Origin: Campylorhamphus procurvoides
Taxonomy: Eukaryota > Chordata > Aves > Passeriformes > Dendrocolaptidae
Reading direction: 5' to 3'
Length of the DNA: 64,000 nucleotides
Assembly: GCA_013396655.1 (NCBI GenBank)
Contig: WBMV01004257.1
Location: 62,001 to 126,000 of the forward strand
Made by a program: the position numbers and the translations under genes. Positions within the stretch are counted from its first letter, which is position 1; every line of letters starts with the position of its first letter. Shown here one piece after another: positions 32,701 through 46,300 of the stretch. The notes under the pieces are model-generated. The model made no database searches and had not been told where the DNA came from. It worked only from the letters and a program-made list of their open reading frames with translations.

Positions 32701-35700
32701 TTGCAGCAGTTCCTTTATTAAGCCCTGCTGTGGCCAGATTTGTCCAAATAAGCATACATTGTCTCTGCCTTAAGTCATTTGTAGGCAGCAGGAAAAAAGA
32801 AAAGAAGTTAGCAACTAAAATTACATGATTTGTAGGCTCAAATCCTTCTTGTGAGAACTGTGCACTTAACAGCGATTGCCCTTCTCAGCCTATCGTTTCA
32901 CTGCGTGACTTTTGTGACCTATTGAATAACCTCTTTACTCGACTATGTTTATTCTACAGCTGATAATCAAGTCTTGAAGAATTTCTTTCTAAAACATATT
33001 GAAATTGTCAGTAGTTACTAATGATGTTATATCTTCCCTTCACCTTTATTATTTATAAGTTTACCTTCAGGAAAGAGGAACTATGCTCAACAGTCATGGT
33101 CAGTTGTTTTCTGAGAAGCAAATCAATCTAAAAGATTGAGGTTGATCCCAAAAGGCCAGGCACCAGTGATAATCCATATTTCTGTGAATCATTAGTCTGA
33201 TTCAACTGCTTTGAGAGTTTTCGTAGGGCTGCTTCAGTGGACAAAATGATAGAAATACAAATTCTGCTTGTATTCACTAGCTGGAACACGGAGTACAATT
33301 TAATCAGTTAAAATGCAAGATCTTATTTTGCTTTCTTGACTATGAAAGCCTTGGAAATTTATGAAATTGCACTGGAAATCTGGCAAGCTACTACTGTAAT
33401 GCGATGAATTGTCCATACATGTAGAGAGAAAAAAATCACAGCCTTATGCATTCTGTAATTGTTAAGTGGCATACAGGAGACAATGTAAATTAGTAAACTT
33501 ATAGTCTTAGAATCTATTTCTAGAATGTATATTTTGTTTGTTATTCAGTATCTGTCTCATCATTACTGAACTGATATCTAAACTGGGAAAATCGTTAATG
33601 GAGATTCTATATGTCTGATCTGTGTTCATTTTCAGTAAATCTACAAAAAAAGAACCCTACACCTATCACGGAGTAGTCTTTGCAATCAGTTGTGCAATTG
33701 TTATTAATGTGATACCTGCAGACTGTTTCCATTGCCTTAATTATGGCAAAATTATTTTCTTCAGTTAATCTTGTTTGTGATTAAAAAATAATAATATTAA
33801 AAAAAAAAGATTCTGAGATATATCAGCAAAATAACAACCATGTGTGAAACGCAAATCAGAGACCACTGCTAAAAGACTGAGAAAAATTAAATGCAATGGA
33901 ACAAATGAAGAAAAAAAATACTTTTGGGGTCTGGGATTAAGAATTTTAGGTATTGAATGAGTGGTATTTCTCAGTAGCCATGGTGTTGATGTAAAGTACC
34001 TGCTTGGGACAGGGAATGTAATAAATGCAATAGCTTTTGCTACATTTTTTTCTAGAACTGTGACCCCAGAACAGTTGGAGAAGGCTCACTTTGTAGTTAG
34101 CAGAGAAAGAGAAGGGCACAGAATGGAGGGAGGAGAAATAAAAGCTTTAAAGATCCAGAAGGAGGGAGTGTTAGAGTTATGATTACTCACCAGCAACCCA
34201 GATTCTAACATCAGATAACCTTCCCTTTTCTAAGATGTTTTAGTATTACACAACTGAAATAAAATTAGGGTAGTAATGAGTCTTTGTCTTACACAGATGC
34301 AAAAAGAAATAGTTTTTAGAATAAAACTGCACTGTCAATGTAACAGGGACTGGAACCTGCTCCTAGTGTCTTCAAGTGCTTCTCTAAAACATTGAGGTAC
34401 TGACATACATGGACTGATGAAACACCCTTGTTTGGTAAGTAATAAAGCTGGATGATTCCCAAGTGAGGCGCAGATTTATTAAAAAATAAAAAAAATAAAA
34501 ACTGGGCAACAAATTATTTTCTTTCCTGTATTAACAAAATTCAAACTGTTCACACTTCCAGTCTTGCCTGAGACAATACGACTTCTGGAACTAGCTTTTC
34601 TTTGATTCTTCCTATGTGGCGAAATAAAGTGTTAATTCTCCAAACATATGGTGGAATGCGGAAAGATAAACACACAGTGAAGACCCCAGGCCACTAAGAA
34701 AAGTTTCAGATAAATTGTTTCTCTCAGTTGTACTTCCAAGCCCTTTTAGAGGTTTCCCCATTTCTAACTTACCATGAGAGTTGTGGGAAAATAATCCTTG
34801 CTACTGGCAAAACTCATCAAAGTCATGTCTTGCCAGGAAAAATAAGGCCTTTTTGAGGAAAGGGAGGGTGCTGATCATGGTGGAAATGGGAAAAAATTAA
34901 CGCAGAATCCCAAAAAATAGCAGAATGTGGAAGTATTAAGGCCTCCAGTTTTATGGGATGAAATCACTTTTGCTGTTCTGCATGGAACACGTCTGTTCAA
35001 TTTTGCTGTTATCATAATGTTTTTGAGTGTGTGCATGATGCTGTGATACTTGAAGCTGTGTCCTTTATGTAAATATAATTATATTAAGATTGTAAACTGG
35101 TTTTAATAGGTGATAGAAAGACTTTTTTCCTTCTACTTTGAAGGAAGGGTATGGTATAATGTACCTCATCCCAATCCACTACAGTTCTTTCATTGTCTTT
35201 GAGTTTTGAAACCAGCTTTCAGATTTTTCTTTCCTGTGTAAATAAATACAGAAATAGAAATTTTGCTGACTTTTCATTTTCTTTGTTATAAATTATTGTC
35301 ATAGGATGATATTCCCCCTGTATTTATAAAGACTTGAGAAGGAAAACTGAATATTCCTATTTGGAAACTCTAACTGTAACACATTGTGTTTAAAATGCAA
35401 CTCTACCAGAACAGTATTTGGGTTTCAAAATAGTAAACATTCAAAACAATGAATTTTAAGATTTGGACTGTTAAGGCATATTAGGAGTGTCTGCCTCCTC
35501 CAGTGCTTTCAGACCAAGACTCCCACCTTCCTGGTTACTGGAGCCAAATCTGGTACTTGGAGTCCCCATCCAGGCTGAGAGACACAGCTGATTGGTATTT
35601 TTTTGCTTGCAGGGAGACAGAGAGTGAAATTTCACAGGCAAAAAAATAATTAAGAAAACAGGATTTATATTATAAAAAGATAGCATAGACTGGGAGTGTG

Positions 35701-38700
35701 CCAACAGGCCCTTTTTACATGCAACTGGTCCCTTTTCTGCCCTCTGCTCTTTGTTTTCCCAAACTTGATCCTTCCTGATCTCACGTAATGTGTTCTTTTC
35801 TCCATCTTTGAACCTTACCCTAAACATCCCATTTCAGACATTCCACAGACCCCACTCAAACAACCCCTAATACTCTTTGTTACTTTTGTTTCCTCATGTT
35901 CAAGCCATCTTCAAGGCCATGTCTGGGTAGTTCCTTTATATCGCATGCATTATTGACTGAAGAGGTTTGATCTTCATTATTGTCACTGTTGTAATTTCTT
36001 TTAGGTGTGTGTATACATATGTCAATTATAAATTTCTTTGTTACTTATTTCTCTTCTACTGAGTAGTCCTAAATCAAGTAGTTTAAACAAACACGAGACC
36101 TCAGTTTCCACATTCTCTTACACAGAACATAAGCTTGGTTGTAAAAGTAAACTAATAAAGTAAGACCAAATTCTTGATCAAATATGCTGTTCAGGTTTTC
36201 CATCTCCAAGTCCATGAATATGTCACTCTGTTAACAATTTCTGTGATTAATGGACTTTTCTTATTTTTTAATTTTTTTTTAATATTTAAAGAATTTTTCA
36301 ATAAGGATAATAAAAATTAGTGCTTTTGATTCATGTGATTTTTCTTCTTTTACCTTCTGAATTCAAATAGATCAGTGTATTAAAGGTACTAGTTGTAAGG
36401 ACCTTGAGACTGCTGTTCATTCATGTACAATTTTCAATCTACCCTCCAGTAAAACTAGAATGCTATGAGCTCCTGGGAAGTTGTTAAACTGTGAGAAGTT
36501 GAATACAGCACTTGGAGCTGGAGAACCTGAACAGCATACTTGATCAAGGATTTGGCTTTACTTTATTAGTTTACAACAAAATGCTTACAGCTGCTCACAC
36601 ATTCGGAGTCTTTTTTATGTCTTTTTTATTTTTTAATATTAATTCATTTGAACCATTGTCAACATTATTTTGTTCTTTCCAATATCACTTGCTGATTTGC
36701 TTGGCTGCTGCTCTACATGCCCTCTGATTAACTAATTTTAATGGTACTCTTCTATGTGTTCGTTGAAATGTTTAGTGGTCTAATGCTAGCCTATTGTTAT
36801 CCTATTATGACAGAACAATGCTCATTACTGTTTAACTTGAGAAGGTGCTGAGGAATCTCTGTTATTAGTGATGAGAAAGTCCGTGACAATGTTCTCAACA
36901 TACAAATTTTTGTGACATTTAAAATATTTATGTCAGCCTTCTTCTTTTTCTTGAATAAATATATTTTTTTAAAAATCTTTCTAGTTAGCTAAAGCATTTA
37001 GGGAATTTTAAATTCCTGGATCCTGTCTCATGCATATATTATAAATATCTTCTATCATAGTATGAAATTAATTGATTGTGGAGTGTAAAATATAACAGCC
37101 AAAGTGATAAAAATATTTTCAGTGGATATATGGAAAATATTAATGTCCTGTGGAGTTAGTTACTTAGAAAGGTAAAAATGCTCAAAGAAGCTAGCTGTTC
37201 GTTTCAATTTTTCAATAATTAATTCTTGATTTGTTAAAAATGTGTTATGTATACACATATCAACATATTTCTGACAGAAAAATAATTTCTGAATTAATTT
37301 TTTAAATAATTGTGCTTTTCAATTCCATTTTGGGACAGACATTTTTTAGACTATAAAAAACTTCTTTTATGGTACGAATGTAATTTTCAGTTAATTTCTG
37401 CCAAGTTAGTTTTTAAACAACACCATGGCAAGTTTAGGTGTAGGCTCTACATGCACTTGCATAAGGCTGATGGTCAATGGGAATAGCATAAGCATGGAAA
37501 AGCGAGAGAAACAGACTCTGCAGCTGTTGGAGTAGTCATATGTATTAGAGGAGAGGTGTCAGGTGATTGCTCAACTGTCATGAGTAGTTTCTTCAGAAAG
37601 TCAATGTACTATCTGAGTCCAACAACAGGTGACTCCATGTCTTACCACTTGCCCATCTTTTTTTGTTTTCTGCATCTCTCAGAAGCTACTCTCTGACATG
37701 AATTTGCCAGCAACCAGAAGTGGACAAAAGACAGAGAAGAGGGATGTAGAAGAACTTGAGCATGACTTTTTTCACCTACCTTTTTTCTCACTATCAGTTC
37801 TATATTATCTTGACAGTGTTAAGAATATGTATTGGGAAGTAGTGGGAATCTGAAGGACAGGCGGAGATAGAGACAGGCACACAGGCAACTTCACCATCAC
37901 AACACACAGCTGCAAGATTTGCTCAGTCCTGAAAGTCTTGGGCTGTTAGGAAAAGATAGTGTTTGTGTGAGCTACTTGTTGATACAGTATGCACAGTCAG
38001 TAGACAAATCCTCTAAGCAAAATGATTGTTATTTTAGTCAAAATTTTATTAACTTAGTATCTTTTTTATGTCATAAGTAGTATATTGCTTTTAGTATGAT
38101 GGTATGGATACTCTAATTACAGACAAGGACATTAAAACGGTATAGAAGTACAAACTAAGAGATCTCCAGTTTCTCAGAGATACAGGAATTTAAGGGAAGA
38201 GATATTTGACCACTAAACCATGTTTTTTTCTGTTTTATCAAGTTTGTGCTTGAGAAAGAGCTTTATACTTTTGATGTTATAAAGTTTACTTACAAAAAAA
38301 GCTATTCATAGAATGTACTATTCATCCCTGGATGTGAAGCATATTGTTTCCAATAATCCTAGTTGCAGTATAGTCTTTAAAAGATGTGTCTGATCTGGTT
38401 TATGAAGCAGCACAATTGCAATTATCCAATTGTTCCTTCACCTTAGAAGGTGGCACTATAGAAACTCAGCTCCAGGACCTGCTTCTGTTATGGAGTTAAT
38501 CCATAATCCACCGTTACTGCCAATGGAATATTTAGTTGACTAATACATTTCCATAAAAGTTAAAACCAGAGGAAAACAACACAGAAAACATACAGTCTCT
38601 TCTCCCTAATCATCAGGTATTACTTGCTACTTTCCAATCATCTTTTTTAGACAGAGGCAAGTAGGGGCATCTAAAGAGTAATTTCAATTTCATTTAGGAG

Positions 38701-39225
38701 TGAGTTTTGGAACAGATATCTATGTCGTCCTCAGCTCATACTTTGGGTGGAACTTACTGAGAAGACAAATCCAAGTGTTTGCCTGGCACCTGTACAGCTG
38801 ATGGATGTACAGTTCAAAGTAAAATTGCTTTGAAATACTTATTATGTGTATATCACATCTTCCCTACCAGCTGTTTCACTTTGGAAGCCCAGTCCTATTT
38901 ATCTGCATTACTTGTTACTGTAGACATATCCCCCGACTCCAGTTTAGTTTAGGCACACAGAGTAACTGTACATGTGCAACACAGATGGCAAATGAATATG
39001 AACAAATTACTCCAAACTGTAAGCATGTCAGACTTATTATGGATACCTACAGCATGTTCAATAGGGCTGATGTGTCCATGGATATTGAGCAACTGTTCAA
39101 ACAGACAGAACCTTTGCTCCAGCTGGGATGGGTGAACTTCTAGTTAAGTAGTCAAAGTTTTTAGCTTTTAGCAAGGGACTTTCTTATAAGAGATGAAGAT
39201 AAATAAATAAAACTCTGTCAACTGT
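29731..39225. other. Long AT-rich stretch (9.5 kb) without recognised genes or large repeats
   Basis: No CR1, LTR or DNA transposon is recognised. There are low-complexity A/T runs at 33785-33810, 34480-34500 and 36255-36310. The minus-strand frame 35471-35827 (118 codons) and the plus-strand frame 38844-39143 (99 codons) show no known domain and no convincing exon borders. The sub-region 32480-32990 has few homopolymers and several TAAT-type homeodomain core motifs, so it is worth testing for conservation. Confidence 0.5.
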
Positions 39226-39518
39226 TGTAGTGGTTTAACACCATCTGGCAACTAAGAACCAGGTAGTTGATTGCTCACTTTCCTCCACAGTGGAATGGGG
39301 GAGAGAAACAGAAGAGTAAATGTGAAAAAACTTATGTTGGGATGAAGACAGTTTAATATGTAAAGCAAAAGCCATGCATGCAAGCAAAACAAAAGAAAGA
39401 ATTCATTCACTTCTCATTGACAGACAAGTGTTCATCCATCTCCAGGACAGCAGGGGCCCATCACATGTAACGGTGACTTGGGAAGGCAAAAACCATCACT
39501 CCAAACATCCCCCCTTCC
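39226..39518 (-). mobile_element. Truncated LTR, avian ERVL-like family (copy 2 of 3), minus strand
   Basis: On the plus strand the copy starts TGTAGTGGTTTAACACC (the inverted LTR 3' end), then GGCAACTAAG. An ATGGGGGAGAGAA stretch follows, then GACAGTTTAATATG (inverted ATTAAAC poly(A) signal), AAGCAAAAGCCATGCATGC, CATCTCCAGGACAGCAGGG and TAACGGTGACTTGGGAAG. Each block is the reverse complement of the corresponding block in the 47916-48490 LTR. The match stops at about 39518, so the TATA box and U3 are missing. A T/G low-complexity tract follows immediately. Confidence 0.85.
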
Positions 39519-39577
39519 TTTTTTTTTTTTGTTTGTTTTGTTTTTTCGGGTTTTTTTGGTTTGGTTTGTTTTTTTCC
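39519..39577. repeat. T/G-rich low-complexity tract
   Basis: About 59 bp of T runs broken by G, GG or GGG, the complement of the A/C-rich tracts seen elsewhere. It sits exactly at the broken edge of the truncated LTR. Confidence 0.9.
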
Positions 39578-41112
39578 TGGAAGTACTCTTTTGAGCTTCA
39601 TGGGATCAGGAATGTGAGATAATAACTGCCAAAGGTAGTCACTGTTGCTGATCCTAAGTAATATTTTGATGATTTGTTATTTTTGACATTGAACTTGATA
39701 ACTTGACTATAAATACTTATTGAATGTGAATCTCCATATTAAAAAATGGACCTTTTTTCCATATGGATTTAAGATATCATTTAATAGAGTAAGTACTAAA
39801 CCCAGAATTTTGGAAAAAAGTTGAAGAGAAAAAAAACACATTGCTTTCTTATACTATTATATTCAAAGACAATAACTGATTTACGTAAAAGTATTTTGAT
39901 TATTCTGGAAGTCACAGGCTTATGAAATCACATAGATATATTTCACTGAGATTAAGTAGAAATTCTTGGCTCATTAAGGAAGTAATTTAATTTTACTGAG
40001 ACACACTGTCTGTATATACTACGAAGGCAGGGGTTTTTTTTTCCTTTCTCAAATTACATTTTACATTTGCAGTGGATATTTAATTGTGATATGTCAGTTT
40101 TAACAGTCTAGGATAGAAAAAGGAAGTAAATTTGGGAATACATGTTGGAAGTTTGAACTGAAACCCAATGTGGAAGGGCAGTTCACAGCATGATTAGCTG
40201 ACATTCTCAGTCTCTAACTTGCCCTGACTTTCATAGGTAAATTAGTAAACTAGAAAATGTGTGTTTCATTGTGACTTTTATATAAAAAAGTCACGATTTT
40301 AGAACACAATCTCATGAACACAAAGTTTTTCTTTTCCTTAAGTGACAACATGACTTCCTACATGAAAGGAAGGCATAAGAGTTTGTTCTGTAGTCATGAA
40401 CTGTTGGTCCGGTTTGGTTTTTGTTTGTTTGGAGTTTTTTTGTTGCTCCCCCCTGCCCCTAGTCCACCCCTACCTCAGTAGTACACATATATTCAAACAG
40501 CTCATAAAAGCCACACAATAGAAATTTGCATTGGTTTTACAATGGATTTTCAGACAGATCCTAAAAGGGTGATGAAAGTTATACAAAAGACCAAAGAAAT
40601 TAAGATAGTCCCAATTAAAAGGAGAAAGTAACAGAAAGCAATGAGCCAGCATTGTGCATTTTGCACATAACTAACAGATCATCTCTAATTTCTACTCACC
40701 TCAGACCTTTAGAGCAAGATACTTGCAAATAATTATGAAATAGGACTTGTTTCAGCTGGGATTTGAGAAGGCTTTTCAAGTAAGTGAACAGTAGAAAGTC
40801 ATGGGGGAAAAAAACCCCTAAAACTGAATATGTTTTTCCTGAGTCTTCTATGAATTATTCACTCAGATTTCACTTGCGGTTTGGGGGTTTCCTCCGAACG
40901 AAGCACCATACTTTGGGTTAAAAGGAAAAGTACTTGATATGCTAGGCTTGCTTACCATCCTAGATCATCAAGTAAAAGCCACAGTCATGGTGGATCTTGT
41001 ATTACATTTTTCTGTTTACAATCCTGTTAAAAAAAATGGTCTTGTATATAGTCCTGTAAACTGACTGCATGTTATAGATAGCTTCACTCCTGTGTGAGCA
41101 GTCATTAAACAG
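39578..41112. other. No recognisable gene or repeat
   Basis: AT-rich spacer with a T-rich run (GTTTGTTT type) at 40415-40445 followed by a C-rich patch. No coding motif seen. Confidence 0.45.
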
Positions 41113-41203
41113 CATAGAATAGAAATATAGAATCATTAAGTTGGAAAAGACCACCAAGATCACCAAATCCAACCTACGATGAAATATCATTGCACCTACT
41201 AAA
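41113..41203 (-). mobile_element. CR1 LINE 3'-end scrap, minus strand
   Basis: The plus strand reads CATAGAATAGAAATATAGAA, then TCATTAAGTTGGAAAAGACC, then CCAAGATCACCAAATCCAAC, the inverted CR1 terminus of the GTTGGAAAAGACC subtype. Only about 90 bp remain. Confidence 0.8.
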
Positions 41204-41440
41204 GCATAACTTAAGAATAACTAACATAAGCTAACTAAAATATAGCTATGAAAAGCTAACAATGATGAGAAAAAAAAAATAATGTTATGTCCAATGCAGA
41301 CAGGATGAGCCTTTCAGGTCCCACCAACAACAGCCTTAAAGGAAAACCAAAACAGAAAAACTTGTATAATGTACCTGTTTATCACAATGGTAACTTTCCC
41401 AACCCCACAAAATCCATCTGGGCAACCTTCTACCATAACA
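41204..41440. other. Spacer between CR1 scrap and A/C tract
   Basis: AT-rich with an A9 run near 41270. Nothing recognised. Confidence 0.4.
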
Positions 41441-41589
41441 GTTAAAAAACCCTAAAAAAATCAAACCAAACAAAACAACAACAACCCAAAAAACACAAAA
41501 TCCCCAAACCAAACAAACAAATCAACAACAACAACAGCAAAACCCAAAACAAACAAACAAACAAAAACAAAGCAAAAAAACCCCAAACA
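41441..41589. repeat. A/C-rich low-complexity tract with CAAA and CAA runs
   Basis: About 150 bp almost without G or T, including (CAAA)n at 41548-41564, CAA runs near 41525-41537 and CCCC blocks. It resembles the tract at 8989-9107. Confidence 0.9.
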
Positions 41590-43139
41590 TCTTTGTGACT
41601 TTAAAGTTGAAAACACAGGGTTTGTAATATTTTGGTTGTTTGTAACATGTTTGGTTTGTTTGGTTGTAATGATCTGTGGCTTCTAACATCTTAACATTGA
41701 AAATCAATGTAAGTAGCAGAGGCATCTCAGACAGCATCAACTTGTAGAAACTATTTCATTAAAACAAGCACTTTGGAATTCACACAAAGGTTAGCATTTA
41801 ATAGCTAAAATTTGGGGTTTTTTTAGGATTTTATTTCTCTCTGAAAGGAAGTAAGTTCATTATATCTATCCCCTCAAAATATTTTTGGATGGTATAATCC
41901 ATCCTCTACCTCTTAACTTTTCAAAGTTCAAAACTGACAAAATCATTACAATAGTTAAAAAAGTGTCAATAAACCTTACAGCTACAGAGCAGCATACACA
42001 AATGTCACCTGTCACTAACACTGAGTTTTGATTCCACTATGAAAGCCAAAAATATTTTATTTATTACTCTCTAAACATCACTTTTTTCCTTTAATTTTTG
42101 AGGCATTTTGTTCTCACACATTCTATTTTCTAAAGAAAAAAATAATTTTGGTCTACTTTACCATCCTGTTAATAAGTTTTTTTATAACTGTTTTCATAAA
42201 TAACCTTTCTATGATGCTGTTCCTCCCATTGCTCAGTTTGCAATTTTTCCTTCAGCATTATTTAAATAGGGTTTAAGTGAAAGTCTTTGTTAGTCTATGA
42301 ATGCTTGACAGTGAATTTAGGTTCGATTTAAAAATGGTAGAGGATATATTATTAACATTATTACAAAGTTACACAGTGAACGTAGTGGGAAGACGTTTTG
42401 CAAAACCTTTCCGTGCTTTTAACTACAGTGGTTTTTTTCTATAATCCAGTCTGGTTTGGTATCTAACTACAACCTGAATGAATCTGAGAGGTTAACAGAA
42501 GATACTGTGTCTCCCAAAAATGCTAAAATTCAAGGTAAGTACTGAGCAGGTACATTACAACAAATTTGAGACCTTAATGAATAATACATTGTTATTTTTG
42601 CACATCAGTTATGCACATTTTTAGCAACTTTGCTGAACTTTGTTCTATGTATTTGATTCCAAGAATCAGACATCCCACAAGTTGACTTTTGTACTTTACG
42701 AAAAGCATAATATAGTATTTGGCATACAAATATCAATCTTCAGAAGACAAAATCTCCATGTGAAGATAAAATATCACCTCTTACTGCAAGCAGCTGGAAA
42801 CTTAAAACACTTCCAAGTTCTTCATAGCATTATATGGTTATAACGTTATATAGTGAAATACTTTCAGGATATAGAAAAATGATCTGAAAGGTATGCTGCG
42901 TCTTCTAGTTTGTGTAAGGACTATACTTTTATCTGTTGTTTGTAATAACAACAACTATTACTCATCTAAATGAGCAATCTAAAACTGCTAAATTAACTTG
43001 GTAGTAAATGAATTATTTAATAGCTGTTTTCATATTGTTGGAGCACTGTCATCTGTAAATAAAGAATTTTTGCCTGAAAATTATGGATAAAGGCACAGTG
43101 TTTGTGAGCTGACATCTTAAGTATCTAATGTTAATTGCA
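41590..43139. other. No recognisable gene or repeat
   Basis: AT-rich. The plus-strand frame 42640-42843 (67 codons) has no recognised domain. Confidence 0.45.
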
Positions 43140-43325
43140 ATTTAAAAATAGTACTATTATATGTTATATGCAAATGTACTCACGTACACAGACATAAATA
43201 TATGTATAATTTATCTTTATATATTTATATATACATAATAATACATATTATATATGTGTAACTATTATACACATACATATATATAATATATGCAACGTCT
43301 ATATGTATTTGTACATATATAAACA
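43140..43325. repeat. AT-rich tract with alternating TA/TG purine-pyrimidine runs
   Basis: About 185 bp dominated by ATATAT, TATGTATA and ACATAC units, with small inverted repeats. One is TATGTGTA (43253-43260) paired with TACACATA (43268-43275) across a 7-base loop. Confidence 0.85.
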
Positions 43326-46300
43326 AAATCTCCAAGAAATAATAATACATTCTCAGCCAATGCCTGGACTTTTATTGAACACAGCTCTTTTCTGATTTGA
43401 GTAGTTTTCTCTGATTTTATCAAGCAAGATAATTCATGAACTATATTCTTCAAATAATTAGTGCCACAGATACTACAGAAACGCAGGAATGTGCATGGTA
43501 TTTTCTGCCTCAGTTGTACAGAAAACTAGGACTTTTTTTTTTTTTCTCACCAGAATATTTTCAATACAGGACTCCAGAGAATAGGAAATGTTCTTGTATA
43601 ATGAAGGATAGACTTCACTGAAGCACAAAGAAGCCTTTCTCCTTAGGGTAGCTTTCCCTGGAGACATTCCCCAAGTGTGTCTAGAGTCTCTTTAAACCCA
43701 CTTTGTACATTTTTCTAACTCTCATAAAAGCAGAAAAAACATAGTTTGTAAAATTCTAATCTAGCACTGGTATGTTTAATGAGCTGATTTGTTTAATGAG
43801 ATGGGATGGTTCAAGGTTGTTAGTCTCAATTGTTACATCAAACAAAATTGACACAGACTTATGCTTTATCTCATTTTGCTAGTTTATTTCTCTTTATTGC
43901 AAAAACTTTAATATTTGACTAGATAGTAAAAAACTGTAAAATTTCAGCATTTTGGTAGAGGTAATAAAAGACTTTTACTTAAAGCCTTTTGTTTGGTAAT
44001 GTAAAGGAATAATTCATTTTCCTTATTCTTAAATATTGTTAAAAAAAAAAAAAGATGTGGTTTTCATATGAAAGCTGGGCATATGTAACATTAAACAGTT
44101 ATATCCAGGAGACTTCAGTGAGTTTTGGGGAAAGTATTTTTTCCCAATATTTTGCATCTTGCATGAATAAATCCATTATAAATTAACAAGGAGGCTGAGA
44201 GTTTTGCAAAGCACTGTGAGCCTGGTTCCAGATTCTGTGAGAACTGCAACATTCTTCATGTAAAAATTAGAGTTTAGTGAATAGAGAAAACTTGTATCTG
44301 ACTGTCCTAAAAGTAAAGACTAAAATGATCAAGCTACCAAAGTTTTCAGGCAGAAACATGCCTAGATATCTTCAGCTATGCTATGGAATAAAATGTGTAG
44401 ATCCCCTGGATTTACTGAGTTGTCTATGTATCTCATGTCTAACTCTACTTAGATGTAAAGTTTTTGAATGGTTTGTGATTTGTTTATAATCTAGACTGGC
44501 AGGTGTTCAATTCTATACACTTACAAGTTTGTGCGCTCTGTTCACTCTCTTGTTTGAAACGGATGCTCAGCCAGATCATTTAGTGTGAATAGAAAAATAA
44601 TTCTACATATGCTGCCATAGACGCAATTATTGAGGATTCAGGAAATGGATGTCCTAGAACCTATGTTCCATGAAAATTCATAAACATTGAGTAGCCTGTG
44701 CAGCCATGTGTGGTTTGTGCTTCACAGATCCCAGCAGAAAGCATGAAGGATTCCTAGGACTATATTTAAAAAAAACCAAACCCATAGGGGCTTTATTTAA
44801 AAAAACAGAGGGAACTGTAGGTGTTAAGTTAAACCTCTTGGCACCAGGTTAACCAAGACTTCACTAATTCATAAACAGTGGGCTACACAACTTTCAGTAT
44901 GGATTTTTCCTGCATCTCTTTTTAATGCCGAACCACTGTGAAGGCAAGACGCAAGGCTCACAGGCTTGGCAAAAGAGTAGGCAAGAAGAAAAATAGTGAA
45001 ATTTAGTTTAAAACTAGTTCTTTCTTACAATAATTGAACAATTCAAACAAGGAAATATAATTCTAAGTACCTTTTAGAGTTTGAAGCCCAGGTCAGGGAC
45101 AAAGTCAAATCAGGAGCTTAAATGCTCTGAAAAATAGATAATGGATTGCAAGGCTTCTGAACTGGAGCACACAGAAGTCAGTATATTGCTTAAATCAGGA
45201 AAAGGACTGTACTAGAGCTTGGAACATCATCTTCTGAAAAAGTTCAGAAACACGTCTCAAGACTGTACTAGTCCATGCAGAAGAGAGGCCTTCAGTCAAC
45301 CCTTCCATCTGAAGCATATATAGTAATGTGATTTGGACATTCCAGACAAGTTCATTTAAAAGAAGAAAACTTTTGCCTTGTCTTGTCTTGTAATTGGTCA
45401 CCACTAAAAAAATTCTCATATAACTACCAAGCAGCAACCAGAAACATAATTTTGTGTTATTAGAAAGTGCTCTTGACACAATCAAAAGCTCAAATATGGC
45501 TTGCAAAGATGGATAACTGTTTTTGAAATAAATTCAACAGTAAATTTTGGCATTTGGTTATCCTGCTGAAAACAATGTCTATAGAATGTGACAGTTCTCT
45601 CTCAATGATAATTTTTGTTCAAATAAAGATTAAAGAATAAAGAAAATATAATCTTCTGTAATAATTTTCTTCTCAAATTCCAAATATGTGAGCTACAAAG
45701 ACTGAATAACTTCATACACAAATACTTGACAAACATCTGTATCACAATTGTACAAAAAAACACTTGAAAACTTTGATCTTCACTAGGGTGGTAAAATACA
45801 GTTCAACCAATAGTTCCTAAAATGCCAGAAATTTCAACATCTTTAATTCACATATTCGTTATGGTGACTGATATACTTACAAGTGAAGCAGTCATAGTCT
45901 AAGTCATGATCAATGGGATCTGTTAACTTTCTTAGCCCTTCCAGGTGTTGAATGGGGAATTAAAGCTTCAGATTTGCAGTTAGAACAAAAGAAACCAAGT
46001 GAAAGATCTGTTTTATATGTTCAGAGCAAAGCATAGCACAGCATATTTTCTGTTTAGTGCAACAAATTATTCATAGCCCTAAGCATCTTTTAAATGTCAA
46101 AACACAAGTAAAATTTTAAAAGTCAACAAAATAATATTCCAGTGATACACTGAATCATGGAAGTGCTAAGAATCTTTTATAAAAAATAATATACAGAACA
46201 AATCCAAAAACCATTACTCAGTCATTTCAAACCTTTTAAATTAAGGTAATAGATCATTTCTCTCCTGTTTTCTAAGTGAAGATTCAAGTCCCAGGCACAC

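Noticed and set aside
35471..35827. 118-codon minus-strand open frame
   Set aside because: No recognised domain and no consistent exon borders. A polypyrimidine-AG is present on the opposite strand only.
38844..39143. 99-codon plus-strand open frame ending near an LTR
   Set aside because: No family motif, and no RNA-processing signals beyond chance.
45195..45506. 103-codon minus-strand open frame
   Set aside because: Composition and context look like chance. No motif, repeat or splice pattern supports it.
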